Below the pieces are notes generated by a model, which was given only the letters and a program-made list of their open reading frames with translations, was not told the DNA's origin and ran no database searches. Shown piece after piece: positions 8,593 to 17,382 of a stretch of 33,236 nt of DNA. The first letter of the stretch is position 1. Every line of letters begins with the position of its first letter. A program made the position numbers and the translations under genes. The DNA is from Cyclobacteriaceae bacterium. GTDB taxonomy: Bacteria > Bacteroidota > Bacteroidia > Cytophagales > Cyclobacteriaceae. The DNA is taken from positions 9,266 to 42,501 of the forward strand of contig JAGQYK010000027.1 in the NCBI GenBank assembly GCA_020436125.1. Direction: 5' to 3'.

Positions 8593-11013
8593 CTATTCTC
8601 CTTTCAGGTTATCAACAGGATTGACGTAGGTGGCTCGCAAAGTCTGAGACCCAATTGTTAGTATTCCAAACAATAGCAAAATAAATACCCCCAGTAATAT
8701 TACTGTCATATCGAATGTGGTGTGGTAAGCGATGAGTTCTAGCCACAGGTTGTTGAGAAAGTAGGCTGAGGGAACAGCAATCACAATCGACAACAAAAGC
8801 AACTTGAGAAAGCCTTTCGATAGCAGTAGAATTAAGGTGTTGTTACTTGCTCCCAAAACCTTTCTGATAGATATTTCTTTTATCCTTGTCTCAGTAGCAT
8901 AAGTAGCCATACCCAACAGTCCCAGGCAGGATATGATAATCGCAATTGCTGAAATAACACCAACGACATTGACGATATCACCAAATATTAATTGATAGAA
9001 CCCTCGAATTTCATCTTCAAATACTTTGTGATCCACCTTCAATGAAGGGTTCACTTTATTCCAGGCAGATTCGATAGTTGCAATTGCTGCCTGGTAATCT
9101 CCAGAGTATTTAACCTGTAACATATTAATTTCATCAGGTCGATACATTAGTGCCTCTGGCCCGATCTCTGCCATCAGAACCTGATGGTTATAATTTTTGA
9201 TTACTCCTATTATTTCTTTTTTAGTAGAATCTGTCTGTGAAATAATTTGCTGACCAATGGCTTCAAGTGGAGTACCATAATGAAAGGCATCCACGGCCGC
9301 TTCATTGATCACCACAAAGTTAGCATTTGATTCCCCGGCACTTTCATCAAAAAACTTTCCCTCCACAAGTGTTAAACTTATATTATCTAAATAATCTTCA
9401 TCCACGGCATAGTAACTTAATTCAAGCCAGTCCTCCTCATCCAATGACTGCTTAAAACCCTCCCCATAGGTACTGCCAGCGGCTGGCACATGAGATGAAG
9501 CGGATACGTTAATAATATTTGAATGTTGTAAAAGTTCGGTCTTCAATTCTTTCGGCTTGGTCTCCCCTATGCGCACTACCACATTGTTTTTCATATCAAA
9601 CCCATGATCCGCTTTTACAAAAAGTGAAAGTTGGTTATAGATCACGATCACACTTAAAATAAAAATCAACGACAAAGAAAACTGTGCTACCAAAAGGGCT
9701 TTCCTCAAGCCAATCCTTGAAAATACCTTCATCGTTCCTAGCTGCTTTAGCACTTTGACAGGTTGAAAACCAGACAAGACAACAGCAGGAAACAATCCAG
9801 CAAAAATGCCCACCATGATTGCAAATATTAAAAATACACCATACACATAAATATTAGCTTCAAGATCCCATTTCAACAAGCGAGCAAAATTGAGATTCAA
9901 CATCAGAGGTCTCAGGGCAATTAAAAAAATCAATGACAGCCCTAAAGCAACGAGAGCTGTTACAATGGCCTCTGAAATAAACTGAGTGAAAATTTGCCAA
10001 CGCGCTGCTCCCGAAACTTTTCTTATCCCGATTTCTTTGGCGCGAGTCAATGATCTTGCAATAGAAAGATTAGTGAAATTAAAACAAGACGTAAGCATTA
10101 CTACAGCTGCAAGACCACCCAAAAAGTAAATAAACATCCATGGCAAAAATGGCCCAATCGGGTTACTCAACATTCTCCCCGGTGTGATGTCATTGAGACT
10201 CTGAACATCAAATTTTGCTTTTCTCACATCTGGGTTGGGATCTGGAGCTATATGGTTTTCATAGATTTTAGTGAGGTAAGGTTGTAGTTCCTCTGCATCC
10301 TTCCCCTCTTCCAAAAGCAAATAAGTCCACGCATTGTAGTGATTATGCCAGTTGTCCATATCCTTGCGATAAGTCCCTGCTGCTTCAAGGCTGTTAACTG
10401 TAGCCATACTCGCCAATGCCTCAAAGACAATGTGAGATTTCAGATTGGTTTCTTTTAATACGCCAGTAATCGTAAAGAGTCCGAGCTCACCTACTTTTAC
10501 AGTTTCTCCTACAGGGTTTTCAATCTCGAATAATTTTTCAGCAGCGCGCTTTGTTAGCACCACAGTATATGGTTCAATCAAAGCCGTCTTGGGATCACCG
10601 TACTCAAATTCATACTCAAGCACATCAAATACATCTGGATCGGCATAGAATCCGGCCAACGGAATATTGATATCCCTATCAAACTCCACCCATCCATTTC
10701 CAAATCCTCTTTTGAGACGTGCTACTTTCTCAATCCCGGAATAGTTATTTTTCAATTCTGGGCCTATGGGTAATGGTGAAGTGGCAAATTCAATGTCACT
10801 AAAGATACCATCGCCATCAATCGGCATACTAGTAACCCGATAAATGCGATCTCTTTTTGTGTTGTAAAGATCATATGTCATCTGGTCCGCTACCAGCATG
10901 ATTATACCCATACAGATCGTCATACTTACGGACAACCCAAAAATATTGATGAACGAAAAAAAACGATGACGTAATAAATTTCTAACAGCCGTACGGAAGT
11001 AGTTCTTAACCAT
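8593..11013 (-). CDS. FtsX/MacB-like ABC transporter permease, two-module type
   Basis: The 806-residue membrane protein begins with the signature YFRTAVRNLLRHRFFSFINI and a first membrane helix (about 22-43). A MacB-like periplasmic domain follows (about 45-285). The first FtsX core has helices near 290-310, 345-370 and 388-412, with TRAKEIGIRKVSGA at 323-336. A second soluble domain follows a helix near 440-460. The C-terminal FtsX core repeats the signature as RIKEISIRKVLGAS and ends in NPVDNLKGE. This is the two-module permease architecture common in Bacteroidota. No ATPase subunit is nearby, so its nucleotide-binding partner must be encoded elsewhere. The substrate is unknown; MacB-type systems move peptides, lipoproteins or envelope components by mechanotransmission. 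It sits 24 bp downstream of the small membrane-protein gene at 11391 and is probably co-transcribed with it. Confidence 0.9.
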   Translation of the reverse strand: MVKNYFRTAVRNLLRHRFFSFINIFGLSVSMTICMGIIMLVADQMTYDLYNTKRDRIYRVTSMPIDGDGIFSDIEFATSPLPIGPELKNNYSGIEKVARLKRGFGNGWVEFDRDINIPLAGFYADPDVFDVLEYEFEYGDPKTALIEPYTVVLTKRAAEKLFEIENPVGETVKVGELGLFTITGVLKETNLKSHIVFEALASMATVNSLEAAGTYRKDMDNWHNHYNAWTYLLLEEGKDAEELQPYLTKIYENHIAPDPNPDVRKAKFDVQSLNDITPGRMLSNPIGPFLPWMFIYFLGGLAAVVMLTSCFNFTNLSIARSLTRAKEIGIRKVSGAARWQIFTQFISEAIVTALVALGLSLIFLIALRPLMLNLNFARLLKWDLEANIYVYGVFLIFAIMVGIFAGLFPAVVLSGFQPVKVLKQLGTMKVFSRIGLRKALLVAQFSLSLIFILSVIVIYNQLSLFVKADHGFDMKNNVVVRIGETKPKELKTELLQHSNIINVSASSHVPAAGSTYGEGFKQSLDEEDWLELSYYAVDEDYLDNISLTLVEGKFFDESAGESNANFVVINEAAVDAFHYGTPLEAIGQQIISQTDSTKKEIIGVIKNYNHQVLMAEIGPEALMYRPDEINMLQVKYSGDYQAAIATIESAWNKVNPSLKVDHKVFEDEIRGFYQLIFGDIVNVVGVISAIAIIISCLGLLGMATYATETRIKEISIRKVLGASNNTLILLLSKGFLKLLLLSIVIAVPSAYFLNNLWLELIAYHTTFDMTVILLGVFILLLFGILTIGSQTLRATYVNPVDNLKGE

Positions 11014-11037
11014 GTGTATAGAAGTAAGAGTAAAAAA

Positions 11038-11391
11038 TTATTTATCAGATTCCTTCTTCATTATGAAGTAGTAAATCAAGAAGCCAAACGAAATAAAGAA
11101 AGCAAGCAATCCGTAGGGCAAAGGCGACTCTGGGCTGGTAGGAATATACTCCATGATAATAAGAGCCAACCCGCCAAAGAAAATGATCAATCCCCATTTC
11201 AGAGCTCCAAATTTATTTTCATCGGCATGTCTTTTGAAAATAGCTTGTGTATCTTCATTCACGTACCCCTTATCAATCATTTTTTTCTTCAAAATATAAT
11301 CTGTGAGCACTTTAGTAAAAAAGTAGAGAGATGCGCCAAAGCCACCAAAAATGGCCAGTGGCATAAGTACTTCCATTAAATTCTGATCCAT
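11038..11391 (-). CDS. Small three-helix membrane protein, DUF6249-like
   Basis: The 117-residue protein has a hydrophobic segment near 8-30, a charged middle with KKKMIDKGYVNEDTQAIFKRHADE, and two more hydrophobic segments near 65-82 and 92-111. The C-terminus is charged (MKKESDK). This layout resembles the Bacteroidota family DUF6249, which I recall being found beside sigma-70-like genes; here an ECF sigma gene is divergent from it across 145 bp. It probably leads a two-gene transcript with the FtsX-like permease. Its function is unknown. The location suggests a role in the same envelope-stress or signalling unit (inference). The coding call is firm because of the protein-like composition and operon position; the family name is less certain. 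Confidence 0.75.
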   Translation of the reverse strand: MDQNLMEVLMPLAIFGGFGASLYFFTKVLTDYILKKKMIDKGYVNEDTQAIFKRHADENKFGALKWGLIIFFGGLALIIMEYIPTSPESPLPYGLLAFFISFGFLIYYFIMKKESDK

Positions 11392-11536
11392 GGTATGTTA
11401 CGTTTAATGTTTTTATTCAGTTTGGGAAATAAGACACAAGTCATCATATCAAATGTTGCAGTAGTTGCGATAATTTTCTAATAAAGTACGTATAAGCAGT
11501 GAATGAAGATTTACTGCAACCTTACATTGGAATCAC

Positions 11537-12115
11537 GTGTCTAACAGCCCAATGGTAGAAGATGAGGCCCTTATCTCTAAAGTATTAGAGGGAGATACGG
11601 AGTCTTTCAGGCAGCTTATCAAGCAGCATGAGAGACTTGTGGCCCATATGGTTAGCAGAATAGTGAGGAATTCGGAAGATCGGGAAGAGCTGTGTCAGGA
11701 CGTTTTTCTAAAAGTTTATGATAAACTGAAAGAATTCAATTTTAAATCCAAATTGTCAACATGGATTGCCACGATAGCCTATCGCCACGCCATTAATCAC
11801 ATAAGGAAAAAACAAATATCCTTTAATGAACAGAGTGAATGGGAGGATTTTAAGGAGCAATTTATCGCTAATGAAAATTTAGAAGAAGAATTGGCAGACA
11901 AAGATCTGGAGGAACATGTTATGGTGTACATCAATCAGCTTCCCGTACATTACCGCTCAGTTTTGACGATGTACCACGTAGATGGGATGAGTTATCAGGA
12001 AATTGGAAAAATTACCGGCATGCCTGAAGGAACAGTAAAAAATTATCTTTTCAGGGCCAGAAATCTATTAAAGGAAAAAATAAAGAAGTATCTTGGTAAA
12101 GAAGAATTGAGATGA
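11537..12115 (+). CDS. ECF-type RNA polymerase sigma factor
   Basis: The protein of 187-192 residues has sigma region 2 (EREELCQDVFLKVYDKL-type helix, then FKSKLSTWIATIAYRHAINHIRK). A linker follows, and then region 4 (LPVHYRSVLTMYHVDGMSYQEIGKITGMPEGTVKNYLFRARNLLK, in parts: MSYQEIGKI and MPEGTVKNYLFRAR). This is the classic ECF arrangement that recruits RNA polymerase to a special promoter set. The start is either the GTG at 11537 or the ATG at 11552. A TAnnTTTG-like box (TACATTGG) ends only 6 nt before the GTG, which favours the ATG unless the mRNA is nearly leaderless. Its stop overlaps the next start as ATGA (12112-12115), so the pair is translationally coupled, as is usual for sigma/anti-sigma pairs. 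Confidence 0.93.
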   Translation: MSNSPMVEDEALISKVLEGDTESFRQLIKQHERLVAHMVSRIVRNSEDREELCQDVFLKVYDKLKEFNFKSKLSTWIATIAYRHAINHIRKKQISFNEQSEWEDFKEQFIANENLEEELADKDLEEHVMVYINQLPVHYRSVLTMYHVDGMSYQEIGKITGMPEGTVKNYLFRARNLLKEKIKKYLGKEELR

Positions 12116-12507
12116 AAACACCAGACGAAAAACTTCAAGAGTCTATTGAGCAAGGGAGATTTGATTCATCAGATTTGGATAGCCATGCTTATCAAATCGT
12201 TTTTGAGGCAATAAAGAAAGAACCCAATACCCATCTTTCCCCTCAATTCTCAGATAAAATCCTAAGCCGTATAATTAAGGCTGAAGAAAAACGAGCTTTT
12301 CAAAAAGATTTAATGTGGTTAGGCATCGGTGTTCTTGTCCTTATCGTAACGGCTATTATCACCATTGTATTAACTGGATTTAAACTCAACGCAGGTGCTT
12401 TCAAGTTTGTGGGTAATTACGGTGGTCTTCTGGTATTTGCTGTTTTATTGATTGGCTTCTATCAGTGGGTTGAAAGAAAAATACTGCCACGTCATAGTGC
12501 CGTCTAA
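12112..12507 (+). CDS. Membrane protein, probable anti-sigma factor for the upstream ECF sigma
   Basis: The 131-residue protein has a polar N-terminal part (about 1-65, with a predicted helical stretch SDKILSRIIKAEEKRAFQKD) and two hydrophobic segments near 67-88 and 103-120. The four-base overlap with the sigma gene, the small cytoplasmic-then-membrane layout and the strand make an anti-sigma role likely (inference). It has no cysteine at all, so it is not a zinc-type (ZAS) anti-sigma factor, and I recognise no known anti-sigma domain. Its stop (TAA, 12505-12507) overlaps the stop of the convergent gene to its right. How the signal would be sensed is unknown; the membrane helices suggest an envelope signal. 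Confidence 0.7.
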   Translation: MKTPDEKLQESIEQGRFDSSDLDSHAYQIVFEAIKKEPNTHLSPQFSDKILSRIIKAEEKRAFQKDLMWLGIGVLVLIVTAIITIVLTGFKLNAGAFKFVGNYGGLLVFAVLLIGFYQWVERKILPRHSAV

Positions 12508-13298
12508 AAACTCCAGTTGATTCCATTCGTAAGCGTATATACCATTTTCTTAATTGGTATAATGGGCTTGTCCTCATACTGGCTTGTGAAATTAGTTACA
12601 AAGGACAATTTATCTGTTACCTTCAGGGCAAACTGAAAATCTCCACTCACTCTGTTACGAAAAACACTGGCATCACTATCCCATCCTCCCTGATAATAGG
12701 CGATCAAATAGAAACTTACAATCTCATTAAATACCGTATTGATACCTATATAATCCGAAGTTTTCCACATTTCTTTCTCTACAATTGATCTCTCCATATC
12801 ATTCATTTTCCAATGTTCTTTCTCCCTCATTCCACCCAACCCTAAATTGAGACTGGTCTTTTTTGTTTCAATGAGGTTAATCCTCAACCCTCCCCCTCCT
12901 AAAAGGCGAAATGGCATATTTCTTCCATCATCATATTGTACCTGCACAAAAGTTTCATAGCTCAATTTATTTTTCCTTAGCAGGTTTACTCTGAAGTGGG
13001 AATATCCATTGCTGCTCAAAGGGCCTCCTGTTGATTTGAAATAGTGAATATTATTGATGGAAATATAGGCATGTTTATCACTTAGGTATACAACATCTGT
13101 TGTGCCATTCAGACCTACAAAAACGATTTCCTCCTCTGAAGTTGCACTCCGGTTATGAATGTTAAAGTTCAACCCCATTTTCCCAATCAAAACACTTGAA
13201 GAGTCCAATAGGAGGCTGCCCTTATTTACTTTTAGAATTTGTGCGCTGGCGGTCACTTGGATACACACGAGAAAGAAAAGTCCAACAATTTGCTTCAT
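12504..13298 (-). CDS. DUF481-like outer-membrane beta-barrel protein
   Basis: The 264-residue protein starts with a signal peptide (MKQIVGLFFLVCIQVTASAQ). The remainder is a series of alternating polar and hydrophobic strands typical of a small beta-barrel, such as SHFRVNLLRKNKLSYETFVQVQYDD, RLLGGGGLRINL and SFYLIAYYQGGWDSDAS. It ends in NGINWSF with a terminal phenylalanine, the common sorting mark for outer-membrane proteins. The pattern FVQVQYDDGRNMPFRLLGGGGLR resembles the DUF481 (YdiY) family, though the match is by eye. Its function is unknown. It is convergent with the probable anti-sigma gene with a four-base overlap and divergent from the amidohydrolase gene. It could be regulated with either, but I see no operon partner on its strand. 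Confidence 0.75.
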   Translation of the reverse strand: MKQIVGLFFLVCIQVTASAQILKVNKGSLLLDSSSVLIGKMGLNFNIHNRSATSEEEIVFVGLNGTTDVVYLSDKHAYISINNIHYFKSTGGPLSSNGYSHFRVNLLRKNKLSYETFVQVQYDDGRNMPFRLLGGGGLRINLIETKKTSLNLGLGGMREKEHWKMNDMERSIVEKEMWKTSDYIGINTVFNEIVSFYLIAYYQGGWDSDASVFRNRVSGDFQFALKVTDKLSFVTNFTSQYEDKPIIPIKKMVYTLTNGINWSF

Positions 13299-13384
13299 TT
13301 AGAATAAAAATAAGAGTTCACAATCCGTCAAAGGTATTTACTTTAGAAACGAACCCCTATATTCGATACCCCAAACATTTAAAT

Positions 13385-16300
13385 ATGATTAAAAGAACCT
13401 TTCTCTACGCATGTGTATGCATCACCCTCTTAGGGACAACTTTTGTAAATGCTCAGGATACTGAAAAATCAAAATCAGATAGCCTTAAAAAGAAATCAAA
13501 AAAGGATTTGCCGCTGGAGGTAGTAAGAAAAATTCCTATCAAAACCAATGAGGGCACCTGGATGTCTCTGGACGTAAGCCCGGATGGGAAAACCATTGCC
13601 TTTGATTTTTTGGGTGACATCTTCACTATGCCAATGGCTGGAGGAAAGGCTACTCCATTCACATCGGGAATGGCTTTTGATTCACACCCAAAATTTAGCC
13701 CGGACGGAAAGAAAATATTATTCATCTCCGACAGAAGCGGTGGGGAAAATATTTGGTGGTTTTCATTAGACAAAAAAGATTCTTTGCAGGTGAGCTCCGG
13801 CAATACCGATCACTATCAATCTGCTGAATGGACTCCTGATGGGAATTATGTGGTGGGCTCGAGAGGCACAAGAAATCTAAAGCTTTGGCTGTTTCATAAA
13901 GATGGAGGAAGTGGTGCTCAGCTCGTTGACAAGCCTGATAATTTAAAAATGGTGGAACCTGCGTTTGGTCCTGACGGGCGTTACATCTGGTTCGCTCGAA
14001 GAACAAACGCATGGAACTATAATGCACAGTTTCCACAGTATCAATTGGCGGTTTATGATCGCGACAATGGAGAGTTTGAAACCAAAACTCAACAATACGG
14101 ATCCGCTTTCAGCCCGACACTCTCTCCTGACGGAAAATGGCTGGTGTACGGCTCTCGCTACAATGATCAAACAGGTTTGATGGTAAGAGATTTGGAATCG
14201 GGTATCGAAAAATGGCTTGCTTACCCCGTGCAACATGACGAGCAGGAATCGATTGCCGCATTAGGTGTTCTTCCTGCTATGTCCTTTACACCTGACAGTA
14301 AAAACATCATCGCTTCTTATGGAGGTAAATTTTATAGTATCCCTGTAGCAGGAGGGGAGGCAACAAACATACCGTTCGAAGTGGATACAGAATTTTTGTT
14401 AGGCCCTGCTGTTGAATTCAAATATCCTATTAGTGACGAAAAGGAAATGATCGTTACTCAAATAAGGGATGCTGCAATTTCACCTGATGGAAAACAAATT
14501 GCTTTTACCGCACTCAATCGATTATACACAATGGCTTTGCCGAATGGTACTCCAAAGCGTGTGTCCAACCTTAATTTCACTGAAGCACAACCTACTTGGA
14601 ATGTCGATGGTTCTCAATTGGCCTGGGTGACATGGGAAAACAATGAGGCCGGACATATTTATAAACTCAACTACAAATCAAAAGCTGCAAGACCGGTTCG
14701 CCTTACAACAGAGCCTGGTCTTTATACAGAACCTGCCTGGTCATTCAATTCAAATAGAATCGTTTTTATGCGAGGCTCTGCGCAAGTGCTTAAGGACAAC
14801 TCTGATCCCTTCTTCATCAACGGTCAGGATAAAATCATGTGGATCTCAGGTGATGGCGGTGCCTTAAATTTTATTGACCACGCACGCAATCGAAGCACAC
14901 CCCACTTTGCAAAAGGCAATGATAGAATATACCTCTACAGCAACAAAGAAGGTTTGGTTTCTGTAAGGTGGGATGGGTCCGATCAAAAAGAACATGTTCA
15001 AATAACAGGAATCACAACTTATGGTTCGTTGTTGGGAGAAAACAGTTGCATGCTAAATGAGACGGCACAAGAGCCAAAGAAAGAGCCTTCCAATGCAGCG
15101 GTTATAAAAATGGCTTCAATGGGAGGTAAGGCACTTGCTCAAATTAATAATGAAATTTATGTAGTGGAGATACCGATGACAGGCGGAGAGACACCTAAAA
15201 TTTCTGTTGCAGATGCTGACAAAGCTCAATTCCCTGCTCGCAAACTAACAAGTCTGGGTGGAGAGTTTGCAAGCTGGAGTTCCACCGGAAAAGTTGTTTA
15301 TTTCACGCTGGGAAATGCATTGTTTACTTATGACCTGGATGCAGCTGAGGCCCGCGAATTGGAAATAAAGAAAAAGAAGGCTGAAGAAGAGAAGAAAAAG
15401 AAAGAAGAGAAAGAAGGAGATGAAAAATCCAACGGAGATAAAGAAAAGGAAAAAGACGAAAACTATAAACCAACTGAGCTTCGCATCAAAGTAAAAGTTC
15501 AAAGAGATATACCTTCAGGAAAAGTACTCCTTCAAAATGCCCGCATCGTTACAATGAAAGGTAATGAAGTAATTGAAAGAGGGGATGTGTTAATAGAAAA
15601 CTCCCGTATCAAACAAGTTGGAACAGCAGGGTCTATTTCGGCCGAAGCATCAACTCAAAAAATAGATCTGAACGGAAAAACGATTGTCCCTGGTTTTGTT
15701 GATACTCACGCCCACATGTGGCCAACGTGGGGAATTCACAAGTCTCAAGTGTGGATGTATGCCGCTAACCTGGCGTATGGAGTTACTACCACACGTGACC
15801 CACAAACATCCTCTTCCGATGTAATCACCTACGGAGATATGGTGGAGGCAGGTGAGATGATTGGACCGCGCATTTACAGCACCGGGCCTGGTGTAGGTTT
15901 CTGGGCGTATAACTTAAAGAGCTACGAACAAGCCAGAGATATTTTAAAGCAATACTCAGAGTACTATAACACCAAAACGATTAAGATGTACCTCACCGGT
16001 AACCGCCAACATCGTCAGTGGATTATACAAGCTGCAAAAGAGGAAAAGCTGATGCCAACAACTGAAGGAGGGTTAGACTTCAAACTTAATATGACCAATT
16101 TGATCGATGGCTATCCAGGACACGAACATTCTTTCCCTATCTATCCACTCTATAGTGATTTCGCACAAGCTGTAGCAAAATCAAAAATGGCATACACTCC
16201 TACTCTTCTAGTAGCCTATGGAGGGCCTTGGGCTGAAAACTATTATTATTCTACTGAAAATGTGAATGGCGATCCTAAGCTTAATCATTTCACTGCAAAA

Positions 16301-16774
16301 AGCGAATTGGATCAAAAATCAAGAAGAAGACCGGGATGGTTTATGGATGAAGAGCATGTGTTTAAAGATCATTCCAAATTTGTGAACGATGTGGTTAAGG
16401 CTGGCGGTCTGGCAGGGGTTGGTTCTCACGGGCAGCTGCAGGGTTTAGGATATCATTGGGAATTATGGAGTATTGCTTCCGGTGGAATGAGCACTCATGA
16501 TGCTTTAAAAGTAGCGACTATTTTAGGCGCAACTGCCTTGGGGTTAGATGGTGACTTAGGAAGTATTGAGGCGGGTAAACTGGCTGACCTTGTTATCCTG
16601 GACAAAAATCCATTGGAGAACATTCGAAATACAAATACCGTCTATCAGGTAATGAAAAATGGCAGACTGTACGATGGCAATACACTTGATGAGGTATACC
16701 CCAATACTCGTAAAGCGCCTTCCTTTGGAAATGAACAGGCTAAACCTGAGGGCATCCCAGGATTAAAACGTTAA
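13385..16774 (+). CDS. Secreted TolB-like beta-propeller/amidohydrolase fusion protein
   Basis: The 1,129-residue protein starts at the ATG at 13385, which directly precedes a clear signal peptide (MIKRTFLYACVCITLLG, ending VNAQ); an upstream reading to 13196 overlaps the divergent gene and is unlikely. Residues about 50-650 carry at least nine PD40/TolB-type repeats (for example SPDGKTIAF, SPDGKKILFISDRSG, SPDGKWLVYGSR, SPDGKQIAFTA), expected to fold as beta-propellers. A highly charged K/E linker (about 660-698) leads to a metal-dependent amidohydrolase domain. The metal ligand motif is DTHAHMW (H775, H777); further histidines lie in GHEH and GSHGQ, and the typical C-terminal strand is EAGKLADLVILDKNPLENI. 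This architecture is a known family in Bacteroidota and others; the substrate is unknown, peptide-like amides being one possibility. It acts outside the cytoplasm. A strong terminator follows. Confidence 0.92.
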   Translation: MIKRTFLYACVCITLLGTTFVNAQDTEKSKSDSLKKKSKKDLPLEVVRKIPIKTNEGTWMSLDVSPDGKTIAFDFLGDIFTMPMAGGKATPFTSGMAFDSHPKFSPDGKKILFISDRSGGENIWWFSLDKKDSLQVSSGNTDHYQSAEWTPDGNYVVGSRGTRNLKLWLFHKDGGSGAQLVDKPDNLKMVEPAFGPDGRYIWFARRTNAWNYNAQFPQYQLAVYDRDNGEFETKTQQYGSAFSPTLSPDGKWLVYGSRYNDQTGLMVRDLESGIEKWLAYPVQHDEQESIAALGVLPAMSFTPDSKNIIASYGGKFYSIPVAGGEATNIPFEVDTEFLLGPAVEFKYPISDEKEMIVTQIRDAAISPDGKQIAFTALNRLYTMALPNGTPKRVSNLNFTEAQPTWNVDGSQLAWVTWENNEAGHIYKLNYKSKAARPVRLTTEPGLYTEPAWSFNSNRIVFMRGSAQVLKDNSDPFFINGQDKIMWISGDGGALNFIDHARNRSTPHFAKGNDRIYLYSNKEGLVSVRWDGSDQKEHVQITGITTYGSLLGENSCMLNETAQEPKKEPSNAAVIKMASMGGKALAQINNEIYVVEIPMTGGETPKISVADADKAQFPARKLTSLGGEFASWSSTGKVVYFTLGNALFTYDLDAAEARELEIKKKKAEEEKKKKEEKEGDEKSNGDKEKEKDENYKPTELRIKVKVQRDIPSGKVLLQNARIVTMKGNEVIERGDVLIENSRIKQVGTAGSISAEASTQKIDLNGKTIVPGFVDTHAHMWPTWGIHKSQVWMYAANLAYGVTTTRDPQTSSSDVITYGDMVEAGEMIGPRIYSTGPGVGFWAYNLKSYEQARDILKQYSEYYNTKTIKMYLTGNRQHRQWIIQAAKEEKLMPTTEGGLDFKLNMTNLIDGYPGHEHSFPIYPLYSDFAQAVAKSKMAYTPTLLVAYGGPWAENYYYSTENVNGDPKLNHFTAKSELDQKSRRRPGWFMDEEHVFKDHSKFVNDVVKAGGLAGVGSHGQLQGLGYHWELWSIASGGMSTHDALKVATILGATALGLDGDLGSIEAGKLADLVILDKNPLENIRNTNTVYQVMKNGRLYDGNTLDEVYPNTRKAPSFGNEQAKPEGIPGLKR

Positions 16775-16785
16775 CCAATTACATC

Positions 16786-16822
16786 AAAGTCGTCCGACTA
16801 TCTTAAATCGGACGACTTTTCC
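16786..16822 (+). terminator. Intrinsic terminator after the amidohydrolase gene
   Basis: A 12-bp perfect stem (AAAGTCGTCCGA, 16786-16797, with TCGGACGACTTT, 16808-16819) encloses a 10-nt loop and runs into a short T tract. It starts 12 nt after the amidohydrolase stop codon and isolates that gene from the downstream receptor locus. Confidence 0.88.
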
Positions 16823-16875
16823 ATTCTTGTAATTTTTCAATTTCACTTTGTTCTTTTCCGTAAATTGGGAACCTC

Positions 16876-17382
16876 GTGAAAAAGATCACTTCCATAATTG
16901 TGCTCTTAGTACTCCTAACCCATCTCATTGGGTTCTACGTCTACTTTGTTGTAAGGCAAGGACAGATTCGTCAGGAGATGCGGGAGTCTATTGGATCATT
17001 ACCAGATGAAGAATTCGAGACATTTGTTTTTACACTTGAGGAGTATCAAAAAATAAAAGTGGATGGCTTTGAGGTAAAAATCGATGGCAAAATGTATGAT
17101 CACAGCGCGCCTAAGTTTGAAAAAGGAAAAGTTATTCTATTTGCACGACATGATAAGGACGAAGATGATCTTATCAGTTTTATAACCAATATTATAAACT
17201 CTGCTGATGAGGATAAAAAACCAGTTCCTTCTCAGCTGTTGAGTTTTTTTAGTCTTACTTTTCTATCACCCTATCAATTAACTTTTACCGTTTCGCAGGA
17301 TGAGATTCAATTATTTGATTGTTATTATTCTAATTTACTGACTCAGTATTTTCCTGTCGAGTCCCCACCTCCCCGACTTTAA
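16876..17382 (+). CDS. Conserved small signal-anchored protein upstream of the TonB receptor
   Basis: The 168-residue protein starts at GTG 16876, with one N-terminal hydrophobic segment (about 4-25, LVLLTHLIGFYVYFVV-like). A soluble domain follows, with the acidic stretch LPDEEFETFVFTLEEY, the motif GKMYDHSAP and a C-terminal tail ending SPPPRL. I recognise this layout as a widespread Bacteroidota family of about 140-170 residues often found just upstream of TonB-dependent receptor genes; no function is established that I know of. Here the receptor gene begins 184 bp downstream on the same strand. It has one cysteine (in LFDCYYSN) and no enzyme motif. It is probably exposed to the periplasm and may assist the uptake system next to it (inference). 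Confidence 0.7.
   Translation: MKKITSIIVLLVLLTHLIGFYVYFVVRQGQIRQEMRESIGSLPDEEFETFVFTLEEYQKIKVDGFEVKIDGKMYDHSAPKFEKGKVILFARHDKDEDDLISFITNIINSADEDKKPVPSQLLSFFSLTFLSPYQLTFTVSQDEIQLFDCYYSNLLTQYFPVESPPPRL

Noticed and set aside
13196-13384. 63-residue N-terminal extension of the amidohydrolase protein
   Set aside because: It overlaps the start of the divergent DUF481-like gene and would bury the clear signal peptide that begins at ATG 13385.
15245-15502. Minus-strand Phe-rich frame inside the amidohydrolase gene
   Set aside because: It is the complement of the K/E-rich linker codons (AAA, GAA) and not an independent gene.
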